Shown: positions 1-10,137 of the stretch, one piece after another
Position numbering within the stretch: position 1 is the stretch's first letter
Layout of the letters: every line of letters starts with the position of its first letter
Source of the DNA: Polymorphobacter megasporae
GTDB taxonomy: Bacteria > Pseudomonadota > Alphaproteobacteria > Sphingomonadales > Sphingomonadaceae
Direction of reading: 5' to 3'
Assembly: GCF_018982885.2 (NCBI RefSeq)
Contig: NZ_CP081848.1
Location: forward strand, 2,108,001 to 2,172,000
Length of the DNA stretch: 64,000 bases
Made by a program: the position numbers and the translations under genes
The notes under the pieces: generated by a model
What the model saw: only the letters and a program-made list of their open reading frames with translations
What the model was told of the DNA's origin: nothing
Database searches by the model: none

Positions 1-225
1 AAGGTCACCGTCCCGGTCCTGCTGATCCACGGCATCGACGACACGGTCGTTCTGTTCGCGCAGAGCAAGACGATGGCGGCGGCGCTCACCCGCGCCGGCC
101 GCCCGACCGAAGTCGTCACGCTCAAGGGCGAGGATCACTGGCTGTCCCACAGCGAGACGCGCACCGCGATGCTCAAGGCCACGGTCGATTTCCTTGGCGT
201 CAACCTGCCCGCCGGGACGCCTTAG
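1..225 (+). CDS. C-terminal end of an alpha/beta hydrolase, probably an S9 (prolyl oligopeptidase) family peptidase
   Basis: The gene enters from the left edge, so only its last 74 codons are present. They carry the end of an alpha/beta-hydrolase catalytic domain: PVLLIHGIDDTVV supplies the acidic residue of the triad (GxDD), and GEDHWLS supplies the catalytic histidine 33 residues later, in the spacing seen in S9 dipeptidyl- and acylaminoacyl-peptidases. The nucleophile serine lies outside the window. The next gene, on the other strand, is a TonB receptor and an M61 peptidase follows, so a role in peptide breakdown is a reasonable inference. Another alpha/beta hydrolase family cannot be excluded from this fragment. 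Confidence 0.75.
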   Translation, partial: KVTVPVLLIHGIDDTVVLFAQSKTMAAALTRAGRPTEVVTLKGEDHWLSHSETRTAMLKATVDFLGVNLPAGTP

Positions 226-247
226 CGCCCCAGCGGGCCGATCCGGG

Positions 248-3145
248 CTAGAACTTCACCCGTGCGCCGATCTTGTAGAAGCGGCCGACAATGCCCTGCT
301 GGGTCCACGTCGGGTTATAGTTGATCCCGGCATAGTTTGCCGGGTTGAGCGGCGGCTTGCGGTCGCCGACGTTGAGCACGTTGGCGTAGAAGGTGAACTG
401 CTCGTTGACCTTGAAGCTGCCGACGAGGTCGACGTCGACGAAGCTCTTCGTCGTGCAGAAGTCAGGCGAATACAGCGCGTCGTCGCACGTCGTTGCGCCC
501 GCGCCATTCTGATCCTCGGCGACCGACTTGTAGCCGTCGACGTAATAGACCGTCGCCGACACCGTCACCGGCCCGGCCTCGACAGTGTTCTGCCAGTTGC
601 CGCGCCACTTCGGCGTCCCCGCGCCCGACGACAGGATGTACGGCGCCTGAGTGCCGACATAATGGAGCGTCGTGCCGTCGCCCGGCGAGAAGTCGAACTT
701 GAAGATGTCGGTGACTTCGACCTGGCTGGTGAAGCGGACGCCGTTGTTGAACTTGAAGTTTGCGGTCGCGGCGAGGTCGATGCCCGACGTCTTGAGAGAC
801 GCCGCGTTGACGAACGGCGAGTCGACCTCGATGACGCGACGCGTCGCGCCGGGCAGGTCGGGATCGGGCGCGTCCTGGATGACCTTGTAGCCCGCCGGAA
901 TCGGCGTTCCGGCGTAATAGGCGTTGATCGCGTCGTTTGCGTTCGGGCCGCCGGTGATGACCCCGGTCTTGCGGATGTTGTAGTAATCGGCGGTCACGCT
1001 GAGCCACGGGGTCGGCTGGAAGACCGCGCCGGCGGTGAAGCTTTCCGACTTTTCGGGCTTGATGTTCGGGTTCGACACGGTGTTGAAGCCGATCGAGTAG
1101 CGCTGGACGTAGGCGTTATTGCCATGCTCGTCGATCACGCTCTGCGGCGGGGCAGTCGTGGTGAAGCCGATCACCGACCCCTGGGCGCCTTCGGCGAAGC
1201 TCGGGGCGCGGAAGCCCTTCGAATAGGTGCCGCGGATCGCAAGCTGGCGGAACGGGGTGAACTTCGCCCCGACCTTCGGTGAGAAGTTGTTGTAACCCTC
1301 CGAATAATGCTCGTAGCGGCCCGAGACGTTGACTTCGAGCTTGGTCAGGATCGGGGCGTTGAGCTCGAAGTACGCCGACTCGACGGTGTGGTGGCCCTTC
1401 GCCGAATATTGATTGAGGTTGATCGTCGTCAGGTCGGGGTTGGCGTTCGGATCGTTGACGGCCTCGTAACGGAACGCGCCGCCGACGCCGAGCTGGACCG
1501 CGCCGCCGGGAAGCTGAAACAGCTCCTTGGTGACGACGCCCTGAAGCTGGTCGAGATCGCTCGTCGCGCGAATGCCGACGTTCGGCGACAGCGCCGCACG
1601 AATGGCGTTCGAGTTAAGGCCCGGATTGACGAAATTGTAGCTGCCGGTGTTGATCGCGTCGGTCAGCGCGGCAATGTTGAGATAGCCGCGCTGGGTCAGG
1701 TCGAGCCAGCTATGCGCCGCGGTCGCATCGGCGCTGTACGTCCAGCCGGTGCCGAAGGTGCCGTGAATGCCGGCAGACCCGCGGACGACGTGACTGTACG
1801 TCGTCGACCCGCCGGGGATGTCGCCGAAGGTGTAATACAGCAGCGCCGACTGGCCCGTCGCGGCATACGGATTGTTCGGGTTGAGCGTGCCGTTGCTCAG
1901 CAGCGCGGGCAGAGCGATCGTCTGGGTGTTGATCGGGTTCGCCGACCGCACCGACTGCGGCGTGTTCGTGCTGTCGACCTTGCTCTCGTAGTAGGTCGCG
2001 GTGGCATAGGCTTCGGCATCGCTGCCGACGCGAGCGGTGATGTGCGCGGTGGCGCCGAGGCGGCGCTGCGACGGCTGGTCGGTCAGATACTGGCCGGCAG
2101 TGTTCTGCTCGCAATAAGCGCCGCCCGCGGTCGTCGCCGAGGGCGCGTTGACGTGGGCGATCGTGCCCGTGCCGCAGCCGGCGGGGTTGAGCACGCGGTA
2201 CGGCTGGGTCGGATCGGCAACGCCGGACAGGATATTGCCGGGAGTGCCGTATGTCGCCGGGCGGACGACCGCGCTCGTCGTGGCACCGGGACCATTCGCG
2301 CCGGGATTGTTGTTGAATCCGCCGATCGAGGTCAGGTCGTTGGTGTTGTACGGAAACCCGCGCTGGTTGGCGTAGATCGCCTCGTCGGACTGATATTCGA
2401 AATTGAGGTAGGCGTTGTAGCCGTCCCTATCGAGGTCGCCGTGGCCGACCGACAGCGCGATGCGCCGGTTGCCGCCGTCGAAACGGCTCGACGTCCCCGC
2501 CTCGGCGGTCGCCTCGACGCCAACGATCTGCTTCTTCAGGATGATGTTGACGACACCACCGATCGCGTCGGCACCGTAGTTCGACGATGCGCCGTCCTTG
2601 AGGACCTCGACCCGGTCGACGATGCTTTGCGGAATGCTGTTGAGATCGACAAACCCGCGCTGGCCGTCGTCGGCGAGCGGGTAGTTCGCGGTCCGCAGTC
2701 CGTCGATTAGCACCAGCGTCGAATTGACCGACAGGCCGCGCAACGAGACGCCCGACGAACCCTGGCCGAAGCCGGCGGTGAACGAAGTCGGGACCGAGCC
2801 GCTGCTGTCCGCCGAAATCGACCGGACCGCGTCCGAGATCGTCGTGATGCCGGCGTTCTGCAGGTGTTCGGTGGTCAGCACGGTGACCGGCGACGGGGTC
2901 TCGCTGTTGGCGCGACGGAAGACGCTGCCGGTGACGACAATGTCGGGCATGTCGGCGCTCGATGCGGCAGCGGTCGTCGTCGCGTCAGGCGTGGCAGCAG
3001 TCGCTGCCTGAGCCGCCAGGGGTGTCGTTTGAGCGAAAGCAGACATTGGCGTGACGGAGACGGCGGCAATGACTGCGAATAGGGAACTTCGAATGGCCGA
3101 ACTGAACAACAATGACGGGCGTACCACAACGCGACCAAGCACCAT
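248..3145 (-). CDS. TonB-dependent receptor (large, 965 aa)
   Basis: Outer-membrane active transporter. The N-terminus is a Sec signal peptide (hydrophobic run about residues 20-35, cleavage near AFA-Q at 39), then a Thr/Ala-rich linker and a TonB-box-like DIVVTG at about 68-73. The plug domain follows, with the family hallmarks LRGLSVNSTLVLIDG and DRVEVLKDGASSNYGADAIGG, then a long beta-barrel ending in the usual aromatic terminus (RVKF). The length is normal for large sphingomonad receptors. The start is an ATG just before the signal peptide. It is divergent from the M61 peptidase at 3412 and convergent with the S9-type peptidase at the left edge, which suggests that peptides are the substrate. 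This is inference from context; the receptor sequence alone does not name the ligand. Confidence 0.93.
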   Translation of the reverse strand: MVLGRVVVRPSLLFSSAIRSSLFAVIAAVSVTPMSAFAQTTPLAAQAATAATPDATTTAAASSADMPDIVVTGSVFRRANSETPSPVTVLTTEHLQNAGITTISDAVRSISADSSGSVPTSFTAGFGQGSSGVSLRGLSVNSTLVLIDGLRTANYPLADDGQRGFVDLNSIPQSIVDRVEVLKDGASSNYGADAIGGVVNIILKKQIVGVEATAEAGTSSRFDGGNRRIALSVGHGDLDRDGYNAYLNFEYQSDEAIYANQRGFPYNTNDLTSIGGFNNNPGANGPGATTSAVVRPATYGTPGNILSGVADPTQPYRVLNPAGCGTGTIAHVNAPSATTAGGAYCEQNTAGQYLTDQPSQRRLGATAHITARVGSDAEAYATATYYESKVDSTNTPQSVRSANPINTQTIALPALLSNGTLNPNNPYAATGQSALLYYTFGDIPGGSTTYSHVVRGSAGIHGTFGTGWTYSADATAAHSWLDLTQRGYLNIAALTDAINTGSYNFVNPGLNSNAIRAALSPNVGIRATSDLDQLQGVVTKELFQLPGGAVQLGVGGAFRYEAVNDPNANPDLTTINLNQYSAKGHHTVESAYFELNAPILTKLEVNVSGRYEHYSEGYNNFSPKVGAKFTPFRQLAIRGTYSKGFRAPSFAEGAQGSVIGFTTTAPPQSVIDEHGNNAYVQRYSIGFNTVSNPNIKPEKSESFTAGAVFQPTPWLSVTADYYNIRKTGVITGGPNANDAINAYYAGTPIPAGYKVIQDAPDPDLPGATRRVIEVDSPFVNAASLKTSGIDLAATANFKFNNGVRFTSQVEVTDIFKFDFSPGDGTTLHYVGTQAPYILSSGAGTPKWRGNWQNTVEAGPVTVSATVYYVDGYKSVAEDQNGAGATTCDDALYSPDFCTTKSFVDVDLVGSFKVNEQFTFYANVLNVGDRKPPLNPANYAGINYNPTWTQQGIVGRFYKIGARVKF

Positions 3146-3411
3146 CTGAACACTCCCGTCGAAAATTGAACTTGCTATTTGACCATCGACTATCGAGCCC
3201 CCTGCGATACGGGCCGAGGATTATGGGGTTGGTTAAAAGCCGGGAAGTGACAATCCGCCGCACCTCGGTACAAGCTTTAGATACGTGATATTATTGCAAC
3301 ACGCGTCAGCAATGGTAACGAAAGCGAAATAATACAACGCGATTGGTTTTGCGGTATTACTGCATTGGCGACAGCACGCCGCCGGTGTGCTGAGCAGCGG
3401 AACCATAGCCC
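3146..3411. other. Divergent intergenic region between TonB receptor and M61 peptidase
   Basis: This 266-base region is AT-richer than its surroundings and must hold the promoters of both divergent genes. I see no clear inverted repeat or named operator in it. Confidence 0.4.
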
Positions 3412-5322
3412 ATGACCTATCGCGCGACACTCGCCGCCGTCATCGCCCTAGCCACCGCGCCTGCCGCGTGGGCCGCCAACAGCGCCCCCCAGCCGGCGCC
3501 GATCGTCGATACGATCCCGGACTCGCGCGATATTGCCTTTCCCGGCACGATCAAGCTCGATGTCGACGCCAGCGACACGGCGCGCGGCATCTTTCGCGTC
3601 CACGAGACGATACCCGTCACCGCCGGGCCGCTCGTCTTGCTCTACCCGGAATGGCTGCCCGGCGATCACGCGCCCGAGGGGACGATCGACAAGCTTGCCG
3701 GGCTGACGATCACTGCCGGCGGCAAGCCCGTTCCGTGGGTCCGCGACCACGTCGACGTCTCGGCCTTTCACCTCGTGGTGCCGCCCGGCGTCGCGTCGAT
3801 CGATATCAGCTTCCAGTTCCTGTCGGCGACCGCCGAAGCGCAGGGGCGGGTCGTGATGACCCCCGACCTGCTCAACCTCGAATGGAACAGTGTCATCCTC
3901 TATCCGGCGGGCTATTTCGCGCGCCGGATCATGGTCGACGCGGGCGCGACGTATCCCGCGGGCTGGACCTCGGCGACCGCGCTGCGGAAGACCGCGGTAG
4001 CGACCGGCGCGATCCAATATCCGACCGTCGACCTTGATACGCTCGTCGATTCCCCGGTTTATGCCGGGCGCTATGCGCGGATCGAGCAGCTGTCGCCCGA
4101 CGTCACGCTCAACCTGTTCGCCGACCGCCCGTCGCAATTGCTCGCGACCCCGGAAGAAATCGCCGCGCACCGCAACCTCGTCGTCCAGGCGAACAAGCTC
4201 TACGGCGCGCAGCACTACGACCATTATAACTTCCTGCTCGCGATCAGCGACCGGCTTGGCGGCGTCGGGCTCGAGCATCATCGGTCGTCGGAGGACGGCG
4301 TTGCCGGCGATTACTTCATGAAGTGGAGCGACACCGTCGGCGAACACGACCTGCTGCCGCACGAATACACGCACAGCTGGAACGGCAAGTTCCGTCGCCC
4401 CGCCGACCTGTGGACGCCCGAATTCCGCACGCCGATGCGCAACAGCCTGTTGTGGGTCTATGAAGGCCAGACGCAATTCTGGGGCAATATCCTTGCGGCG
4501 CGGTCGGGGCTGGTCGACCACGACGATGCGATGGGGGCGCTGGCCGAGGTCGCCGCACGCTACTCGACGCTGCCAGGCCGTAAGTGGCGTCCGCTCGTCG
4601 ATACGACCAACGAGGAGATCGTCTCGCAGCGCCGCCCGGTCGGCTGGGCGAGCTGGCAGCGGACCGAGGATTATTATTCGGAGGGCCAGCTGATCTGGCT
4701 CGAAGTCGATGCGATCATCCGCGAGCAGTCGCACGGCCGCAAGTCGATGGACGATTTCGCCAAGGCATTCTTCGGCATCCGCGACCGCGACTGGGGCGAG
4801 GTCACCTACACCTTCGATGACGTCGTCAAGACCTTGGACGGGGTCGTGCCGTACGACTGGGCGGGGTTCCTCCACGCCCGGGTCGATGCCGTGGCCCCGG
4901 TCGCGCCGCTCGGCGGGATCGAGCGCGGCGGCTACCGCCTCGCCTTCACCGACACCCCCACCCATTATTGGAAGGCGGGCGAGGGCGAAAAGAAGATCGT
5001 CGACCTGACGTATTCGCTTGGCATGGTCGTCGACAAGGATGCCGTCCTTGGCAAGGTCGAGTGGGACGGACCGGCGTTCAAGGCCGGGCTGACGGTCGGG
5101 ACGACGATCGTCGCGGTCGACGGCGACGCCTATTCCGACGACCGCCTCAAGGAAGCGGTGACGAGCGCCAAGGGCACGACCACGCCGATCCGCCTGCTGG
5201 TCAAGTCGAACGACGCCTTCCGCGATGTCGTCGTCGACTGGACCGGCGGGCTGCGTTACCCGCGGCTCGAACGGACCGGCAAGGGACCGTCGACCCTCGA
5301 CGCGCTCTACGCCGCGCACTGA
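3412..5322 (+). CDS. M61 family metallopeptidase (glycyl aminopeptidase-like) with C-terminal PDZ domain
   Basis: Secreted zinc aminopeptidase. Residues 1-21 form a signal peptide ending AAWA. The middle carries the M61 zinc site: HEYTH at 317-321 in the family block HEYTHSWNGKFRRP, and the third ligand Glu in VYEGQTQFW at about 351. A PDZ-like segment lies near the C-terminus (LGMVVDKDAVLGKVEWDGPAFKAGL, about 540-570). The 636-residue length is standard for the family. M61 enzymes release N-terminal glycine or other small residues from peptides. The start ATG directly precedes the signal peptide, and the gene is divergent from a TonB receptor. A second TonB receptor begins 82 bases downstream on the same strand, so the two may be co-transcribed. 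Confidence 0.93.
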   Translation: MTYRATLAAVIALATAPAAWAANSAPQPAPIVDTIPDSRDIAFPGTIKLDVDASDTARGIFRVHETIPVTAGPLVLLYPEWLPGDHAPEGTIDKLAGLTITAGGKPVPWVRDHVDVSAFHLVVPPGVASIDISFQFLSATAEAQGRVVMTPDLLNLEWNSVILYPAGYFARRIMVDAGATYPAGWTSATALRKTAVATGAIQYPTVDLDTLVDSPVYAGRYARIEQLSPDVTLNLFADRPSQLLATPEEIAAHRNLVVQANKLYGAQHYDHYNFLLAISDRLGGVGLEHHRSSEDGVAGDYFMKWSDTVGEHDLLPHEYTHSWNGKFRRPADLWTPEFRTPMRNSLLWVYEGQTQFWGNILAARSGLVDHDDAMGALAEVAARYSTLPGRKWRPLVDTTNEEIVSQRRPVGWASWQRTEDYYSEGQLIWLEVDAIIREQSHGRKSMDDFAKAFFGIRDRDWGEVTYTFDDVVKTLDGVVPYDWAGFLHARVDAVAPVAPLGGIERGGYRLAFTDTPTHYWKAGEGEKKIVDLTYSLGMVVDKDAVLGKVEWDGPAFKAGLTVGTTIVAVDGDAYSDDRLKEAVTSAKGTTTPIRLLVKSNDAFRDVVVDWTGGLRYPRLERTGKGPSTLDALYAAH

Positions 5323-5404
5323 CCGGGTCGACGGCTAGCGGTTGCGGTCGACAACGCGCTTGCGGACTGCCAACGCGTGCGTCCGTAACCGAAAGTCGTA
5401 TCCG

Positions 5405-7471
5405 ATGCGTTTGCTGCTAACCCTGACCGCGAGCGCGTCGATTGCGTCGCCGTTGCTTGCGGACGCGGCAGCGCCCGATACCGCACCCGAAATCGTCGTC
5501 ACCGGACTCCCTGTCGCGAAGGGCGACACCGCCTACGACATCGTCAGCCTCGGCCACGACCAATTGACCACGAGCGCTTCGAACCGGATCGAGGACGTGC
5601 TGCGCGACGTAGCTGGCTTCCAGCAGTACCGGCGCACCGACAGCAGGACCGCCAACCCGACGAGCCAAGGCGCGACGTTGCGCTCGCTCGGCGGCAATGC
5701 CTCGTCGCGCGCGCTGGTGACGCTCGACGGCGCGCCGGTCGCCGACCCGTTCGCTGGGTATATTCCGTGGTTCGCGCTCGCCCCCGAACGCTTGGGCAAT
5801 GTGCGCGTGACGCGCGGCGCGGGAGCGGGGGCGTTCGGCAGCGGTGCGCTCGCGGGGACGATCGAGCTTAGCAGCGCCGACCCCGCGACTTTGCCCGGGA
5901 TGCAGGCCGAACTCGACTATGGCAGCCGCAATTCGCTCACCGCGAGTGCGGTCGGCAGCACCACGCTCGGCACCGGCGCGGTGTCGCTGTTCGGCCGCTA
6001 CGACCGTGGCGACGGCTATGTCATCATCCCCGCCAATCAGGCCGGCCCCGCCGACATCCCAGCGCGCTATGCGCAGGGCAGCCTCGGCTTCGACGCGAGC
6101 ATCCCGGTGGGCGACGACACCAAGCTGCTCGTCGACGCGCTCGGCTTCGAGGATCACCGCGTCCGCGGCATCGACGGCAATACCAGTGCGGTCCGCGGCG
6201 TCGACACCAGCGTCCGCCTCCTCGGCACCGGACGCTGGCAGTGGCAGGCGCTCGCGTACCTGCAGGCACAGACCTTCGCCAACGACGTCGTCGCGCTCGA
6301 CGCCGCGCGCGCGGTCGCGACGCCGTCGCTCGACCAGTACAACACCCCCGCGACCGGCATCGGCGGCAAGCTCGAACTCCGCCCGCCGGTCGGCCACGGC
6401 ATCGAGCTGCGCCTCGGCGTCGACCTGCGCGACGACACCGGCCAGACCGAGGAACGCTCGCGCTATCTGCTCGGGCGCTACACGCGGCTGCGTGAGGGCG
6501 GCGGCCACAACCAGGTCGCGGGCGGCTATGCCGAGGTGTCGGCGACCCCGCTCGAGGACATTACGCTGACTGCAGGCGGGCGGATCGACCATTGGCGGAT
6601 CGCCGGCGGCTTCCTTCACGAGATCGACGCGCAGACCTTCGCGACGACGATCGACGAGCGCCCCGCCGACCGCGACGGCTGGGAGCCGACCGGGCGCGGC
6701 GGCATCGCGTGGGACGCGGTTGCAGGCCTCAAGCTGCGCGCGGCGGCGTATCTCGGCTACCGCCTGCCGACGCTGAACGAGCTGTACCGGCCGTTCCGCG
6801 TCGGCGCCGATGCCACCGCGAGCAACAGCGCGCTTGGGCTTGAACGCCTCAAGGGGGCCGAGGTCGGGGCCGACTTCCACCCCTCGTCGACGGTCCGCCT
6901 CGGGATCACCGCCTTCACCAACCGCCTCGAAGGCGCGATCGGCAACGTCACCGCCGGGGTCGGCCCCGGCACCTATCCGGAAGTCGGCTTCGTCGCCGCC
7001 GGGGGCATCTACCGCGTTCGCCGCAACCTCGACGCGATCGTCGCGCAGGGGATCGAGGCCGAGGCGCACCTGGTCGAGGGCGCGTGGCGGCTCGACGCGT
7101 CCTACGCCTACACCCACGCGCGGGTCCGCGGATCGGGGCTCGCGGCGGCGCTCAATGGCCTGCCACCCGCGCTGACCCCGGCAAACCAGGCGAGCGCGAC
7201 GATCGGCTGGGTGCCGTGGCCGCAGGCGCTGGTCGCGCTCACCGGGCGCTATTCGGGGGCGCAGAACGAGGACGATCTCGGCACCCGCCGCCTGTCCGAT
7301 GCCGCCACGCTCGACGCGGTGATCGACGTGCCGGTGGCGCGCGGCATTGCGGTGACGCTGCGCGGGGAGAATTTGACCGACGCGCTGATCGAGTCGGGCG
7401 AGTCGACGACGGGGATCATCGACCGGGGGACGCCGCGGACCTTGACGATCGGGCTGCGCTTCAGCCGCTAG
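5405..7471 (+). CDS. TonB-dependent receptor (688 aa)
   Basis: Outer-membrane receptor of the shorter, BtuB/CirA-like size. The start chosen is the ATG at 5405, which begins a signal peptide (MRLLLTLTASASIASPLLA); a TTG in frame at 5342 would add a charged leader ahead of it and is unlikely. A TonB-box-like EIVVTG lies at residues 29-34. The plug shows TLRSLGGNASSRALVTLDG and GAGAGAFGSGALAGTIEL, and the barrel ends ENLTDAL...GLRFSR, so the last residue is Arg rather than the usual Phe/Trp. It follows the M61 peptidase on the same strand. The substrate is not readable from the sequence. Confidence 0.9.
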   Translation: MRLLLTLTASASIASPLLADAAAPDTAPEIVVTGLPVAKGDTAYDIVSLGHDQLTTSASNRIEDVLRDVAGFQQYRRTDSRTANPTSQGATLRSLGGNASSRALVTLDGAPVADPFAGYIPWFALAPERLGNVRVTRGAGAGAFGSGALAGTIELSSADPATLPGMQAELDYGSRNSLTASAVGSTTLGTGAVSLFGRYDRGDGYVIIPANQAGPADIPARYAQGSLGFDASIPVGDDTKLLVDALGFEDHRVRGIDGNTSAVRGVDTSVRLLGTGRWQWQALAYLQAQTFANDVVALDAARAVATPSLDQYNTPATGIGGKLELRPPVGHGIELRLGVDLRDDTGQTEERSRYLLGRYTRLREGGGHNQVAGGYAEVSATPLEDITLTAGGRIDHWRIAGGFLHEIDAQTFATTIDERPADRDGWEPTGRGGIAWDAVAGLKLRAAAYLGYRLPTLNELYRPFRVGADATASNSALGLERLKGAEVGADFHPSSTVRLGITAFTNRLEGAIGNVTAGVGPGTYPEVGFVAAGGIYRVRRNLDAIVAQGIEAEAHLVEGAWRLDASYAYTHARVRGSGLAAALNGLPPALTPANQASATIGWVPWPQALVALTGRYSGAQNEDDLGTRRLSDAATLDAVIDVPVARGIAVTLRGENLTDALIESGESTTGIIDRGTPRTLTIGLRFSR

Positions 7472-7646
7472 GGCACGCTTAGCTCTGTCCTACACGGCTG
7501 CGAATGGCATAGAGTCCGGCGTTCGAGTCGGCGTGTAATCTGCCGACGCCGCGCTCTTTCTCATTGCTGGCATGATGCGCACGACAGGCGGTGGCCGAAG
7601 TCCGAATTCGTAAAATCTCGCCACGCGATCGCTGCCCGAAACCGTG

Positions 7647-7680
7647 AAAGCTGGTCGTTCGGTGGACTTGTGTAACCTTT
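7647..7680. repeat. 34-bp direct repeat, copy 1
   Basis: The repeat starts AAAGCTGGTCGTT and ends GGACTTGTGTAACCTTT. It matches copy 2 at 7755-7788 at 32 of 34 positions. The unit begins AAAG and ends CTTT, so its termini are inverted, but the interior is not palindromic. Confidence 0.8.
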
Positions 7681-7754
7681 CACCGGCGGGCGGCGTCTGG
7701 CCAATAACCAAAACGCCGCGACAACCTGGCGACCGCAGCGCGTCCGAATGGCGA

Positions 7755-7788
7755 AAAGCTGGTCGTTTAGTGGACTTGTGTAACCTTT
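7755..7788. repeat. 34-bp direct repeat, copy 2
   Basis: Second copy, in the same orientation, 108 bases downstream of copy 1. It differs at two adjacent central bases (TA in place of CG). Confidence 0.8.
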
Positions 7789-7806
7789 GGCCACTCGGCG
7801 ACGCGA

Positions 7807-10137
7807 TCAGCCGGCTGGTTGCGACCCGGCCCTGTCGCCCCCGCCCAATGCCGCCAGCACTGCCGCCGGGGTGATCGGGATGTGGCGGAGGCGCGCGCCG
7901 GTCGCGGCGAAGATGGCGTTGCCGATCGCCGGGCCGACGACCGTCGTCGCGGGCTCGCCGAGGCCGACGGGGACGTAGGCGCTCTCGACGAAGCTGATGT
8001 CCATCACCGGAACGTCGGCGATCCGCGCCGGGGTATAGGTGTCGAGGTTGGTGTCCCTGACTTGCCCTGCGACGAATTCGGTGCCTTCGTGGAGCGCCAT
8101 GCTCAGGCCCCACAATGCACCGCCCTGCACCTGCGCGAGCGCTGAGTCGGGATCGACGATCGTCCCGGCGTCGGTGACGATCGTCAGCTTTTCGACCGTC
8201 ACGATCCCGGTCTTGCGATCGACCGCGACTCGCGCGACGCAGGCAACCCATGTCGGCATGTCGCGCTCCTGCCCAAAGCTCGTCGCGATCCCCATGCCCG
8301 TGCCCGGCGGCAGCGTCGCCCCCCAGCCCGCCTTGGCGGCGGCGCGGCGGACGACCTCGGCCTGGCGCAGCGCCCCGCCGATCGCGTTGGGCGCCGACCC
8401 GGCGTTGCGCCCCGCGCCGGTCAGCAGCTTGAGGCGGAAGGCGACGGGGTCCTGCTTCGAGTGGTGCGCGGCCTCGTCGATGAAGCTTTCGAGCGCCCAG
8501 TTGGTCCAGCCGGGACCGACCGAGCGCAACCAGCCGGGGCGGAAGGTGGCGTTGGCGAGGTCGTTCGCCACCGCGCGGACCTTCTGGTGGCCGACGTCGT
8601 ACCAATGGTCGGCGCCCGAGATCGCGAACGGGTCGTACTGCCCGCCCGCCTTGGTCTTCGCCAGCAGCGTCGGGCCGGCGATGACCTGCGTCGGCCAGCC
8701 GGCGCAGGCGTGGTGCTCCATCGCCCGGATCGTGCCGCCGCCGTCGAACTCCATCCGCAGCCGCTGGACCGACGGCGAGCGGACCGAGTCGAAGCGCGCG
8801 TCGTCCTCGCGCGTCAGGATCATCTTGATCGGCTTGCCCAATGCCTTGGTCGCGAGCGCGGCGGGGATCGTATAGTCGCCGTTGAGCCGCCGTCCGAAGC
8901 CGCCGCCGAGCAAATAGGTGCGGAGGACGACCTTGGTCTCGGCAACGCCGAGCGCCTTCGCCAGCGTCGGCAGGATCAGGCTCTGCCACTGGTTGCCGGT
9001 GTGAATCTCGAACACCCCGTCCTTCTCGAACGCCAGCGCGTTGAGCGGCTCGAGCTGGAAATGGAGGACGGTGCCGGTGGTGTAGACCTGCTCGATCGTC
9101 GTCGCGGCGGCGGCATCGAAGGCGGGGGCGGACGCGGCATTGACGATATCGAGCTCGATGCCGCCGTCGGGCTTGGCGACGAGCGCCCTCGCATGGTCTT
9201 GGAGCATCGCCTCCGACACGTCGATGCCGGTGCCGCCCGACCAGACGACGTCGAGCGCGTCGGTCGCCTTGATCGCGGCATAGGTGCTCGTGGCGATGAC
9301 CATGACCCAGCCGGGGACGGTGTTCGACGGGTCGTCGAGGATCAGGAAGCGGAGGTAGCCGGGGATTTTCTTCGCCGCGCTGTCGTCGACCAATACGACC
9401 TTCGAGCCGTTGCGCGTCGGCGGCAGCTTGGGCCGCGCATAGACCATGCCGGGGACCTTGGCGTCGATGCCGTACAGCGCGGTGCCGTTGGTCTTGGCGT
9501 CGATGTCGAGGTCGTGGACCGGCTTACCGATCAGGCGGCGCTCGGCGATCGGCTTGACCGGCAGCTTGCCCAGCTCGTCGGCGGTGAACTGGCGCGCGAC
9601 CGCGCCGCTCCTGGCGATGTCGCCGTACGATACCGACCGCCCCCCGGCATGGACCGCGCCGTTGCGGGCGGTGCAAGCTGCGGGGCTGGTGCCCATCAGT
9701 TTCGCCCCCGCCTCGATCAGCGCGATGCGTCCGGCGGCTCCTGCCTCACTGAACACCGGGAAGGTCTGCCACACCGACCAGCTGCCGCCGGTGACCATCA
9801 GGCCCCATTTCGGGTCGCTGTCGACGTGGACGATGCGGACCTTGTCCCAGTCGGCTTCGAGCTCGTCGGCGAGGATGCGGGCGAGGGCGGTGCCGACGTG
9901 CTGGCCCATCTCGGCGCGGATGATGTTGACCGTGACGAGGCCGTCGCCGTCGATGCCGAACCAGATCGTCGGGTCGAACGACGGGCCGGTGGTCGGCGCA
10001 GGGATGCTGCCGGGGACTGCTGGGTCAATCGCAGCGACGACGCGCGAAAAGCCGAAGACGATGCCGGTCGCGGCGCTGGCGACGAGGAAGCCGCGGCGGG
10101 ACAGAGGCGACGTTGCGGCGGAGACGAGGCGGCTCAT
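7807..10137 (-). CDS. Molybdopterin-dependent hydroxylase large subunit (isoquinoline 1-oxidoreductase / aldehyde oxidase type), Tat-exported
   Basis: Molybdenum-cofactor subunit of a xanthine-oxidase-family enzyme that hydroxylates aldehydes or N-heterocycles with water. The N-terminus has a twin-arginine signal ([13 protein letters not shown]), so the enzyme works in the periplasm. The cofactor-binding stretch GGGFGRRL and the C-terminal GLGEPATTV, whose Glu is the expected catalytic base, are present. The length (776 aa) fits IorB-type subunits. The start ATG overlaps the stop of the iron-sulfur subunit as ATGA, which supports the choice. Electrons would leave through the two [2Fe-2S] clusters of the upstream subunit to the triheme cytochrome c. 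The substrate is unknown. Confidence 0.92.
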   Translation of the reverse strand: MSRLVSAATSPLSRRGFLVASAATGIVFGFSRVVAAIDPAVPGSIPAPTTGPSFDPTIWFGIDGDGLVTVNIIRAEMGQHVGTALARILADELEADWDKVRIVHVDSDPKWGLMVTGGSWSVWQTFPVFSEAGAAGRIALIEAGAKLMGTSPAACTARNGAVHAGGRSVSYGDIARSGAVARQFTADELGKLPVKPIAERRLIGKPVHDLDIDAKTNGTALYGIDAKVPGMVYARPKLPPTRNGSKVVLVDDSAAKKIPGYLRFLILDDPSNTVPGWVMVIATSTYAAIKATDALDVVWSGGTGIDVSEAMLQDHARALVAKPDGGIELDIVNAASAPAFDAAAATTIEQVYTTGTVLHFQLEPLNALAFEKDGVFEIHTGNQWQSLILPTLAKALGVAETKVVLRTYLLGGGFGRRLNGDYTIPAALATKALGKPIKMILTREDDARFDSVRSPSVQRLRMEFDGGGTIRAMEHHACAGWPTQVIAGPTLLAKTKAGGQYDPFAISGADHWYDVGHQKVRAVANDLANATFRPGWLRSVGPGWTNWALESFIDEAAHHSKQDPVAFRLKLLTGAGRNAGSAPNAIGGALRQAEVVRRAAAKAGWGATLPPGTGMGIATSFGQERDMPTWVACVARVAVDRKTGIVTVEKLTIVTDAGTIVDPDSALAQVQGGALWGLSMALHEGTEFVAGQVRDTNLDTYTPARIADVPVMDISFVESAYVPVGLGEPATTVVGPAIGNAIFAATGARLRHIPITPAAVLAALGGGDRAGSQPAG

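Larger units (their letters stand above)
7472..7806. other. Intergenic region with two short direct repeats
   Basis: This 335-base gap lies between the converging receptor and molybdenum hydroxylase genes. It holds no credible coding sequence. Its one notable feature is a pair of 34-bp near-identical direct repeats, listed separately. A classical terminator hairpin is not evident. Confidence 0.5.

Noticed and set aside
7647-7788. Possible CRISPR array
   Set aside because: Only two repeats, with a 74-base spacer, and no cas genes in the window.
7561-7794. A minus-strand frame containing KGYTSP.NDQL twice
   Set aside because: The repeated peptide is only the translation of the 34-bp DNA repeats; there is no ribosome site and no further conserved pattern.
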